Positions 31,324-42,600 of a stretch of 64,000 nucleotides of DNA are shown in pieces. The first letter of the stretch is position 1. Each line of letters begins with the position of its first letter. This DNA comes from Liolophura sinensis. Its lineage: Eukaryota; Mollusca; Polyplacophora; Chitonida; Chitonidae. Location of the stretch: the NCBI RefSeq assembly GCF_032854445.1, contig NC_088295.1:59441249-59505248 (forward strand), read 5' to 3'. The position numbers and the translations under genes were made by a program. Under the pieces are notes generated by a model. That model had not been told where the DNA came from, did not search any database, and saw only the letters and a list, made by a program, of their open reading frames with translations.

Positions 31324-31620
31324 TTAACTGATGTGAAAGGGTTTTCTTATACCACATTCAAAACCATATTATATAGATGTAAAACATACGACATTTACAG
31401 ATTGCACAAGATGTTCCATGTTCACATAATTCTGTTTAAATCACTACAAGAAAACTTTATTCAGAAATAGTTAACTTTAGATGTGGCTTACATACTTTAC
31501 AATTTCCATTTGTAGGATAAGGCAAGCTTTATGGTCTTATATAGCTTCATACAAATATCTGTGCATTTTCTTGTAAATAAATACAGCACAGTGCTGAGTA
31601 AAAGATCTAGGATGACCCTG

Positions 31621-31787
31621 TATATATTTATTTATTTGACTGGTGTTTTACACTGTACTCAAGAATATTTCACTTATACAATGGCAGTCAGCCTTATGGT
31701 GGGAAGAAACTGGGCACAGCCTGGGGGAAACCCACAACCATCCACAGGTTGCTGACAGACCTTCCCACGTACAACCGGAGAGGAAGC
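31621..31787 (-). mobile_element. SINE family S1, truncated
   Basis: Tail TATTTATTTGACTGGTGTTT, CACTGTACTCAAG, core, ends after CCGGAGAGGAAGCC. Flanks ACCCTGTATATA and ACCCTATATATA are probably the target duplication. Confidence 0.88.
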
Positions 31788-31796
31788 CATCACCCT

Positions 31797-32012
31797 ATAT
31801 ATAGGGTTTGGCCATCAATAGTTTGGGTGCCCAAACAAGGCCATATAAAAATGATAAGATGGAATAATTTTTTTTTTTGTATAAAAATTTCTCCATTTTA
31901 CATTGCCTCCAGACTTCAGTGAGAAATTCCTTTGTTAAGCAAACTTGAAGTGAGCCCTACAATGTCTTCTATGGGTGCCCAAATATAATTCCTAAATTAC
32001 GCCCTGTATATG
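31797..32012. mobile_element. Possible foldback element
   Basis: TATATAGGG at the left and CCCTGTATA at the right, with an inner pair TTTGGGTGCCCAAAC and GGGTGCCCAAATATA. The interior is AT-rich. Inverted ends are short, so the call is tentative. Confidence 0.4.
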
Positions 32013-32381
32013 CATTTAATAGCACAGCTTATTTTACTGTAGGCCAGTATTTTCAATACACTTCATTCCTCATGTTCCAAAAATATATATTTTTCATTTT
32101 CACAGACATTCTCAAGCACAACAAATTTATTCACGCTATATAAAATGAGATTTCAGCTAAGCACTATATTTCACCTAGAGCTTGGTCCGTAGAAATATAC
32201 TTTCAGAAACACATAAAGGCCTCAAAATGATCCTACTGATGCCAACACTTGAGTTTTTCTGATAAGAAATTAATCAAACTTGGCCTTAAGTTGGATGAAT
32301 CAACCACATTCAAGCCAAATGTGTTCATTTGGAAAAGTGCTAAACTTTAAGTGAAATACAGTACTGCCCTTCTCCACACAC

Positions 32382-32508
32382 CTGGGACACTACTGTTCCA
32401 CTGGTCAGTCGTGATGTGAGACTGACCATCATCGCATGCCTGAGTAAAACATTTAGTCTCCTTTGGGAGGACATGACACACTGCCTCACCAATGGTAACA
32501 TCCTTCAC
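32382..32508 (-). other. Orphan exon-like segment
   Basis: On the minus strand CTGTTTCAG|GTGAAGG ... GTCCCAG|GTGTGTGG encloses a stop-free 42-codon frame (VKDVTIGEAVCHVLPKETKC ...). It lies between the candidate HINT first exon and the 31278 exon, but its phase fits neither. No family recognised; it may be an alternative exon or chance. Confidence 0.25.
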
Positions 32509-32711
32509 CTGAAACAGACCAAATATTATCATACAGGTATTGGAAAGTGAGTAATATAATTCTTGTATAAAAACTATACAAGAACTATATTAGACAAACT
32601 CAAGCTATGGTACTCTTTGCACATTAACAATGATTAACATTTAATCCTTATTCCAAAATTTGAAATATATTTTAATATTTAAATTTGAATATATTTAAAT
32701 TTACTTCATTT

Positions 32712-32912
32712 GTCTTTTATGACCTACTCAAGAATAGTTTGATATACTACGCAGCCTGCAACGTGTTGTCATGAATGTGGGAAGAAACTGAACAGAGCCC
32801 ATCCCAGATACTGTGCGACCAGAGAGGATGCCAGCATGAACCCGCAGCGATTGCACTGAGGAGAGGCTAGTCACTGTGTTGCGCTAGCACGCTAAGAACT
32901 CGTCCATGGAGA
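32712..32912 (-). mobile_element. SINE family S1, old copy
   Basis: GTCTTTTATGACCTACTCAA, GAATAGTTTGATATAC, degenerate core, then AGAGAGGATGCCAGCATGAA and GTTGCGCTAGCACGCTAAG. Order matches S1 with many changes. Confidence 0.75.
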
Positions 32913-33101
32913 CACCTATTTTTATTTCTGCTAATTCTAGTAGTGGTAGGTCTAAATGAGTTTAGCAAAAGCTGCACGGCGTAAGGAAATTCTTCTGGTA
33001 AATGATGCCATTAAATTCTACAGTGTTTCTTGAAACACCACCACTGTGATTAGTGATATCGCTTTTGCATTTTTTTTTTTTTCTTTTCTTTCAGGGGGTA
33101 C

Positions 33102-33180
33102 CTGTACGCATCATTTCTGTCCTTGTCAAACTTAACAGACGACACATTTTCATTTTCGCGTTTTTCGTGTCACAATGCAT
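33102..33180 (-). CDS. HINT: Candidate first coding exon of HINT (mitochondrial-type leader)
   Basis: On the minus strand an ATG at 33180 (or 33153) opens MHCDTKNAKMKMCRLLSLTR and continues TEMMRTG to a donor ACAG|GTACCC. It lies on the HINT side of the shared promoter region and is Arg/Leu-rich like a mitochondrial leader. It ends in phase 1, whereas the 31278 acceptor needs phase 0; the alternative acceptor at 31256 (GGAG|AT) would fit. Unproven. Confidence 0.3.
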
Positions 33181-33513
33181 TTGCGATTACTGTTGCAGAC
33201 TTTTTCGTTTTTGTTCAACAAACTACCAGAATACATCACAAAGAAGTTCGAAATCAAGTAGGCGCAGGGGAAATTCGTTAAATAGTTACCATTGATCAAT
33301 GCTTCGAAATAAAGGCCGGTAACTCTGGATGACTTCCGGTGCGACCAACAGCGCCATCTTTTTGACATCTGGTAAACACAGGCGAAAATGGGAACCAACA
33401 AAGATGCCAAACACTGCGATCTGGCTTTATTAAAGATTTTTCTGGTTGTTCGGGAGGAAATTTTAACAATGATGGGACTCTGTGTGGAATAATATACCGG
33501 GTATTCGTTTACC
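33181..33513. promoter_or_regulatory. Shared HINT/DENND5 promoter region with GABP/ETS-like and YY1-like sites
   Basis: This segment separates the divergent HINT and DENND5 start regions. ACTTCCGGT at 33332-33340 is the reverse of the ETS/GABP consensus ACCGGAAGT. GCGCCATCTT at 33351-33360 is the reverse of the YY1 core AAGATGGCGC. Several CpGs occur, against a CpG-poor background. No TATA box at the DENND5 side. TSS positions are not visible from sequence. Confidence 0.5.
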
Positions 33514-33607
33514 ATGTCGTCGTCGGTGTCCCCTAACAGGTTTGCAGATTATTTTGTGATTTGTGGACTGGATGTCTCTTCAGGCTTGGAACCGGATCGG
33601 CTGTCAG
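33514..33607 (+). CDS. DENND5: DENND5 exon 1 with start codon
   Basis: ATG in ACCATGTCG, then [12 protein letters not shown] and LEPDRLS, donor TCAG|GTGAGC, phase 1. An in-frame stop upstream was not needed to choose the start: family N-termini place Met a few residues before RFADYF. Confidence 0.95.
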
Positions 33608-36600
33608 GTGAGCGCAAAAATACGCTGATACAATTTACAACCTACTGACTTAGTTACAGAGTGTTACTGGTTTTATTTAGATCACAGTTCTGTTGTTGTT
33701 ATCTAATATTGCATCTACAGCAAAGACTTTGGTCTGGACTATGAGAAAATTTGATTTTTGTGCACCATGGCTCAATCTATGCTAGCTAGTTAATGCTAAC
33801 TTCAAATTATAATACGATGTTGCTGTTAGTAACCTGAATATATTCAGCTTTAGTAATTTTTAAAAAAAAATCTTATTGATCATATAATATGGTAAAAAAG
33901 TTAATCATTGTTATTGTTGATAATGGTATTGTGCGTGAATGATTGAAGTAAATTTAAGAAGGTATAATTATCCTGAAAATCAAAATACGTACGTTCGTGT
34001 AGGCCTATATATAATACATATTTAAATTGTGTTAAGAATGCCAGTGGTTAAGACAAAATTAAAACTTCAGAAATTTCATAGTCTGACAAAATATTTGGAT
34101 GTTTGTTATGTGCCGAGTATAGGGCCTACGAGAGACACAAGCTCAAAGGGTTCCGAGTGGGGGGCGCCAAAGTTGGGGTTAAAACCCTGGCAGTACACGA
34201 CCTTCGTCCATGAGCATTGGGCGAATTGAGTGTTCTGGTATATATGCGAGCACCCCCACGCGGAACACCTGTGAACAAGTGTCTCTCATAAAGCCTATAT
34301 CAATGTCCAAACAGTATAGTGTTCTGTGAAATCTGAATGTGGCACATAGACTAAAGTAACTGTTTTATTGGCTGGTCCTAGTCTATGGTTTGACTTAGTC
34401 CGAGATTGCTCTGACCTTAGGTATGGCAAAATTTTGTTTGACCATGGATCAGGATGGCCTCAAACCAACATTAGAGTATGCTTTATTTAACAACCTGATG
34501 CAGTTGCTGTGGCAGTGTGTCACAGTGTGTGAGACAAAAATTATCTATAAAATGCATCCCCATGGCCTTAAACTTGCAGACACTTTTTGTCCTTAACTTT
34601 TCGTGCGTTGATTTATCGTAAGCACAACGTCGATCTGTTATTTTCTAGGCTGCATGGGTCCGAGATTCCCTGATGATGCTCAAAGCAAACGGCTGTACTG
34701 ACAACCTCAACATGTTTGATAAGGGCAGGTTTCAGTGTGACACTCATGTCAAACTCTTTAGTTTAATTTGCACACATGTCGTTATGAACTATTGCTAAAC
34801 TATTTTTATGGCATTGGGGATGATTCGAAACCAAACACTTCAATGAATCATCACATCTAGGCTGACATTGATTGTTGTTTTGCGCTTTACTTCGGTAGAG
34901 GTGAAATCAATATTTCATCCTTTTTCAAATCAGCTATTAGTGTTTGCATGTGTCTGCAAATGGATTTAATAAATTTTTTCGGATCTAACTGACATGACCT
35001 GAAATATCTGCAGACTCGACAATGGAGATTTATCTTTAAAGTAATGAGTACAGTCAACAGATACTTGTTACATGTACATAAGCGGTTGATCTACATGAGC
35101 AGTTTGGGCACCTTTTTGATTCTGAAATCTGTTAGTTTTACCATTTTTACACATTCAGATAACACAAAGAAATCAAATTTTTTTCATTTTGTATCCTAAA
35201 CTCTTTTGACGGGTTTGAAAACGTCCTGGATCAGGCCCTTTACATGTAGGTATAAGTCTATTCCAGATTTCTAGTGTTAGTGTTTGTGGCCTTATTAATC
35301 AGCCCTGGTTGAATGGATAGAGGCATTGCAAATGTATTGCAAGTGCTTGTTACGATTCATGAGGCTGCTTAGCCGCTGCAGTGGCCGTCTGTTGAACCCA
35401 GAATATCTTTTGAGGTGGCCCATTGCTGGATATTTGGCAGTGTTCTAGGGCTTCCACTTCCCCTAACTTGACTACTATAATTTAATATATCAAATTTACT
35501 TACTTGTATTGATTTTCATGCATTGGGGTGTAATGTTGTACTTGGGAAAATTTCACTTGCGTGAAGGCAGTTTGTTTTACCCAGGAGGAAACCAGGGCAC
35601 CTGAGTGAATTGCTTAGGTAGTGTACCACCTGAACTGGGCTAACAGCCATGCAGGCTGCACTCTATCAGAAACCTATTGCCACCAAGGCCCCAAGGTAAA
35701 GATTTATTTGTTGGCAGAGATTTTTCATGATTCCCTGCCCAAGGCTGGGTTTGAACCAACACCTTGCATTTCCAGGATTATATCCAATAATCTGTAGCTG
35801 AAAAGAAATCAGGCTAGTAGATCCAGTGAATGTTTAGCTTTCATGTTCTCCATTTGAGTTTTTGGAAAGAAATGTGAGGCCATGCTGGAAAAATTTTTTG
35901 TTGGGGGTATTAAAATCAACGAAAGTCATACAACCACTGGGCCATGACCTTCCCATTTATTACATCTTGTAATTCCATTTCACCCTAAAATGTAAATTGC
36001 TTGTAAATACCAAGTGCTTAAATTGTATGAATTCATTAAATTTGTGATACGTGTTGTGAAGTACTATTGGAATTCAGTATTTTCCCACTTTGTTTTGGAT
36101 GTAATGTACAATGTAAGCTAGGTGTTGTATATTATCAGAAATTGGATCTACATTTGCTCCCAGAAGAATGAAGTGGTATTGTACTGATGACTACATACTA
36201 GTGATGTTGGAGCCCTGTGCAGATGCTCTACAGATGTAAAGCCGAAACTGCACTTTCTGGTAAACAACATGAGGAATATATACATAAACTGTACATGTGA
36301 ATACAGAAAGTTACCTTTATAGAAACATGTTACAGAGAGCATGCACAAATGAATCCAGCATTATGTGGATTAGGAATCAAGAGGTCAGAAGCCACAGGAA
36401 GACCTGTAAGTGGGTGATGATTGTCAGAAGTGAGAACAATTGATGCTGTTCCACTTTGACATTAAGCACCGCCTTCAAGGCTTTTTTCCAGATGTCCTGT
36501 ATGCCTACTCCCACACTTGCCTTTGTAAGCAAATGTCAAATTATATACTGTACACACTACACATACATGTTGTTCACACAATAATATTGGTTCGTGTGTG

Positions 36601-39600
36601 AAAGCTGTCAACATGTCTGTGCATTGAATTTTTGTCCTACACTGCAAGTATACCCTAGAATGTTTCTCTTATATGTACATTTAAATATGTGTAAATTGGG
36701 TTTGATTTGTGTGTAGCCAAGAAAACCTGGTATACTTGGTCTGGTAGATTCCAACAGAAACCACTGTGCACTAGCTGAAACAGTTTAGTGCTGTATTTAA
36801 TTAGCTGAATTTATATGGCTGATTGATTATAAGGCGACATTATGAAGCGATGAGTGTGATTGTAATTGTAAAAACAAATTTGGTCATGAAATAATGTAAA
36901 GAATTACATAAAGCATTCATTGCTGTACATGTAATGGAGTTCACATTAACCCGACACAAATGTAGGGTAGATAGTTGAAGTACATGTACGTGTAGATGTG
37001 CATCTACATTGGCATGTACATGTACTATTGTACTGAATTTAAAATCTACATGTACCATACATATATAAATCATTGTCACCTGGGCTGTGATCTTTGTATG
37101 AGTGAGGTTAACACTGTATTACTGTGGTGTAGCTGTGGAGCTGTTAATAACATGTGTTCACAGGTCCTTGTTAGCCTGTGGAGAAATAACATTAAGCTCA
37201 TCCCAACTGCAGCTCAATTCAGTTATCCTTGGCACAGTTGGTTGTAGCTTTGTCCACATTCGTGTGGCAGCAAGGTCCCATTATATGGAACTGTACATGA
37301 TGTGTGCATGTCTGGAAACTAGATATACACAGTTTATGACATCTTATCAATTAATCAGTTTACCTGATCGGATGAAATATCTGTCTCGTTGTATCATGTT
37401 ATCAAGGCCATGCACTCTATGATATTACAGTAGATTGAGTTACATAACCTGTTTATTGGGAAGGTGTTTGCAGAAAAATAATTTAAGCTACTATAACAAT
37501 CAGGTTTATTGGTTGAAGATTATTGAATGAATGCAATGATTTTTCAGTCCATGGCTTACTGATGATGAAAGCCTAAATTGATAAATCATGAGTTGGCAGT
37601 TCACATGTACTGAATTACAAATACTTATTTTTGTGTTTTTATATGTACAGAGCTATGCATTGATCACTTGGTGATATCATTTTCCCTTTATAAGCAAATG
37701 CTACTCATACCTACATGTACATATATGGCATCTTGCTATAATGTAAAAACAGCTGAATAATAGCACAGAACCCTTCGCATGGGGTGGGGTAGACATCACC
37801 ATGTCCAAGTGGTTTAATAAGGTGCTTTCATTTCAACAGGTAGAATCCAGAAGATGCAGGTTCAAATCTGGCAATGGATGAGTAATTTATGGATTCCCCT
37901 TTATGTCTAAGTGGTGACAGTTAGCAATCAGGTGTCATTTAGCACAAAACTTGTTCCCTACCAATTCTTGAGTATGGCGTAAAACACCAATCAAATAAAT
38001 AAATAAATAAATATGGTGTGCATAAATCTGTATTACACGACGTGTGGGCAAGGTTGTTGTGCAATATCTTGCTGAACATTGGTGGTTTATTCTGAATATT
38101 TTGGCTTCCTCCTCCTACGAAACTGAAGGTTTACATTGTGAGTGTTGGTGAAAAGTTTGTGGGTACAGCATTATACAACAGTAAATAAATCAGTCATGTA
38201 AGGTTTTAGTTATATCTGATAAACTGATGAAGGGGTCAATTAGTAACATTTTTTGGGAGTATGCGTGCACTTTGATTTACAAAATGTCTGTACAGGTGAA
38301 CGTATTTACGTGCACTGGCTAAAATGTGGGAGCGTGTCTGCATTCATTTACCCTTAATTTCGAACCCTGGCTGTGATATCTGATACCTGCTCATGTATTT
38401 ACAAAACTGTACATGGAGAAAATGCAAGCTAGGTTGTGGCACTCAATGTATTTAATGTACATGTACATGTGCTTGTAGATACGTATTTGTCTAAGTCAAC
38501 ATTTGTTGTACATGTAAAGTTTCTATGCAGAGCTGAAAATGTTTGTGCGATGCTCTGTCCTAATGGCTCATAATAGGTGTCCATATTCTGTCAGGGAAGA
38601 CATCGGCTTTACAATCGGTGTGTCTAATTTTATAAACCTTCGCTCTCTCCACACACTGAAATCAATATAATTAATTTGTTTTCCCAGATTCAATTTTTCT
38701 TGACTGAATAAGCTTGGGTTTTTGATAGAATGACCAGTCCGGTAGAAAATTAGGCATCACCTTAGGGAGTCATTGAATTTCTATTGCCTTCAGGAAGCAA
38801 AGTGCCGAGCTGCCAAGTTTCCAGTGAGAGCGCCATGTAGTAACATTTAGTAATCATCACTAAAGCCGTCCTGACGTCTTAAAAAGCCTGAGTGAATTTT
38901 ACTAGCTGGACTGCCAGAGGAACGGATGGAACCACTTAGAATCGTTACCTCAGATGGCAGTTTCTTGCCAAGGTTCCCTGAAATCTTTCTTTGCAAATGG
39001 GTCATGGGCAGTTTTGGAACCATGGTGGGGAAGGCTCCAGGCATGGCTCATCACAAACATCCGTTTTTTTTTTCTATTCGTTTAACCTTTTTTTTTTTTC
39101 TATGCCAACATTAAAATCATCATTTGGCTATAATTTAAGGCTGGCAATTTTGGCTTTGGATGGCTGCAATATTATTATAGTAATATGTGATTTGGGGATT
39201 GGATTGGAATGTTACAATCAAAAAAATCATAATTTATGATTTGATCTGAGCTAAAAAAAAAAAAAGAAAGAAAAAACCAACAAGAAAATAAAATTGAAAC
39301 TGTAATGTGGATTTGAGGCAATACTGCATTCGTTTATTAAAGTATATATACACACAGCATGCCTACATGTAAAGTGCATTTCACATGCAGTATGAAAGGC
39401 ACATTGTTTCTCACCTTTTTTTGCACCACTTCTTTGTGCCCATGATTAACTTATTAACACAAATTCACATAGATCTTCCCAACAATGCCCCAAATTGTTT
39501 AAATTCCTCATCACGATGAAAGCAACCTGTTCATGCAGCAGCTATATTAAAAGATATAAAGGATTTAATATGTGTCAATGATATCATTGCTGGTGGGAGA

Positions 39601-42600
39601 CTGTATTGAAAATGTTTGTATAATGGGTTGATCCATGTCCAATACTCGTATATACAAAGATACCAGTGCATTAAATATTTAAAGCCCTCACTGATATGAA
39701 GCCACAGGTGGGACTGTGTTCATGCACATGGTTGCTGTTATTATATACACAGCTTACAGTGAAGTTGTTTCCTCTACACATGGTGCCCATCCTCATCATC
39801 TTCTGGCGTTAACTTCTATTGTTTGACATGTGATTTTAATGCTGTACATGTCCCATGTATGTACGCGTATGAAAGGAGAAGCATTTTATCTATGTGACGT
39901 GATAGAATCATTTGATAATTAAAGTGCATCCTGCTAAAAGAAAACAAAAGGTTTTATGTAAGCTGTAGTGGTAGACAATAAATTGCATGATGTCACATGA
40001 TAAAAGTCCCTTTGGTTATGTGCACGTACGATAACACCAGTAATTGTTGCATGGATAGAACACACCATGTAATAAAGGTATTATATTACTCATACTCAGC
40101 TTTCTGTAAATTTTGTGCTCACATTGAAGACAGTAATCACTGCAAATACTGTTTTTCTTTTTCAGTGGAATTTATGCATAAAATCACAATGAATATTACG
40201 TTAAAGTGATTAGTTTGTGTCACTAAAGCTTCAAGCTTCCTACAACTGCAGATTATTTCTCTGCACCCAATAGTTTGCTTCGAACGTTTCAGAATATTGG
40301 TAGCATCGGTGGTTGAAAAGGTTGAAGAATTAGAGTAGTTAAATCATTGCAATTATGGTTAAGGCTGCAGCTGCATATAGTTTTAGTCCATTGGAATTTG
40401 GAATTTAGATGAAGAAACTCTCATCCACATGTAGATGCACCAATGTCAGTTCCTCAAGGTAGAACCACATGTTGTGTATAAATAGAAAGAGACACACGGT
40501 TCCTAAACTGGTAATGCATTAGTGAGTGTAGAATTGAATGTAACACTTCAGCATCCCGTCAGCTAGAGCTGTTCAGCCCAGCCAGTTTATCAGTTTAGCC
40601 AACAATGGCCCAGTTTGTAGACTAGTTGCCTCATTCACTGTAAGTGCCTGTGTACAAATGTAGTACTGAAACCAGCTTCATTGGGTATTCTTCTCAGGCA
40701 TCTCACTAAGTTGGTTTTAGCTACATGAAGGTATTTTCAGTACCAGTAGGTAATTGAATGGTTATGTGTACATTTAGGACGATGTACAGCATGTATTGTA
40801 GACCACATTGATGAATGACAACAGTTATTCAGAAAACCTAAATTGATGAAGTTGTGACCTAATTTTGGAATTTGAACCATGAAGGACAAGGATGGAACAT
40901 GTACAGTGCATTTTCTCTGCGGGGCTCTTCTGAATTGCACATCATGGTCAAGGTTGATTCCAGCATACACATGATTTGCTACCTGAATCAGTCTTCACCA
41001 TTGGAGGTAGTGATCTGTTACTTGTTATGAAATACCGTTATCTGTATATTTAAATGTTTGATCTAATCGCCTAACACTCGCTTAAAAGAAAAGACAACAA
41101 TTAACTAAAAGGTTAGTTATTTCATAGAAAAAGTGGAAAGAGAGTTAAATGGCAAAAACCAATTTGTCCAGACGTTCTTTGTAAAATGATGTCACTTGTC
41201 TGTGACGCTGGTAAGGCTATTAAAAGGCCAATCGGTGTTCACATGAAGTCGCACATGTTCAGTGGACAGAGCTGCTGACTTCTCAGACTGCAGAAATAAC
41301 TTGTGTCTAATTGGTTAAAGTTAATAAAATGGCTGCGCTCTTGATATACTCAGTGTACAGGATTTTGCTTACTTTGGTGTGGAATACTTCAGTTTATGTC
41401 CAACATCACTAAAATAAGAAGGATGTTAAAACTTTCTCTGGGATACTTTACGGAAACACCTACATGTGCTTGTACAATGATCTAGCATTGTCTTTTCTTT
41501 TAAAAGTGTTTGCCAGCTATTTTTCTCACGACCTGTCCTGTTATTACCTGAATGCTCTGCATCTGCAAATTTTTTGAAGCAAGTATTTTGACCTGTTGCG
41601 TTGTCTCCACGATAAAGGTGTCAGTGCTGTCAGTTTCCGAAATTCCAGAGATGAGAAAGAGAGAGAGAAAAAATCTCTGGCTGAAAACTGTATTGCTAAA
41701 ATAATTAGACTGCCCCCAGAATTGCAGATTGATGTGATGAGACTGGTAACCTTTATCCTCAAAGCCTTCCAAGGTTGGAATAATTTGTAGGTTTTGGCTT
41801 AGGAAGTCCATATTTTTCTTCACCTCATATGAGGCTGTGTCATTTTCCTTTATGGTTGAATGTTCGGCTGATCAATAAGAATTTACCATGAGCACAGACT
41901 TGGGCAATGTTTGACAGTCAGGTCTTAGCTGGCCGGGAGACCTGTATTATTATTTATAACTGATTGTCACTGGTCATAAACCTATACAGCAGAGAGTGAA
42001 GGTAGAACTGAGTGGTTTAATAGAATATTATTGGAAGACTATATGTATAGTAAAAGAATCACTGCTAGAATCTTTGTATATGTAAAATTGAACTCAGTGT
42101 TCCATCATGTGAAACAGTGCATGGAAAAGATTATACTAGATATACTAGTACGCTTTTGGTTTTACAAACAGTGCATGACATGTTTCCTCTTACATGTCCA
42201 GTATGATCAGTCATCAATAAGGAGGTGAATAACAACCTCTGAATGTTATACCCTGAAATTCCAGAACTTTTAACAAAGGTATTGACTAAACTTTTAGATG
42301 GAACATTGTACAAATACTTCCCTGCACATGTATACCTTTGTACCTGGTGTGCATGTAACTATAAAATTGGTTAAATAGTTTGAAAACTTTACTGAAATAA
42401 TATCTTGATCAGACAACCACTGTGTTTTTTGTAAAGACTGTATGATAGATATATGCTTAGATCTATGTCATGATAGAATACGTATCAGCCTATGTATTCT
42501 ACAGGGTGTTCCAGAAGACACGCACCGTTCAGATTGAAGTTGAATGTTTGAGCTGCAGAGCGGTGTGTTGTCCCATCTCTTCCAAACATAGAAACCTATT

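Noticed and set aside
33053-33110. Strong plus-strand polypyrimidine tract and CAG before GGGGTACC
   Set aside because: It lies upstream of the DENND5 start codon and leads into no open frame linked to DENND5; on the minus strand the same place is a candidate HINT donor.
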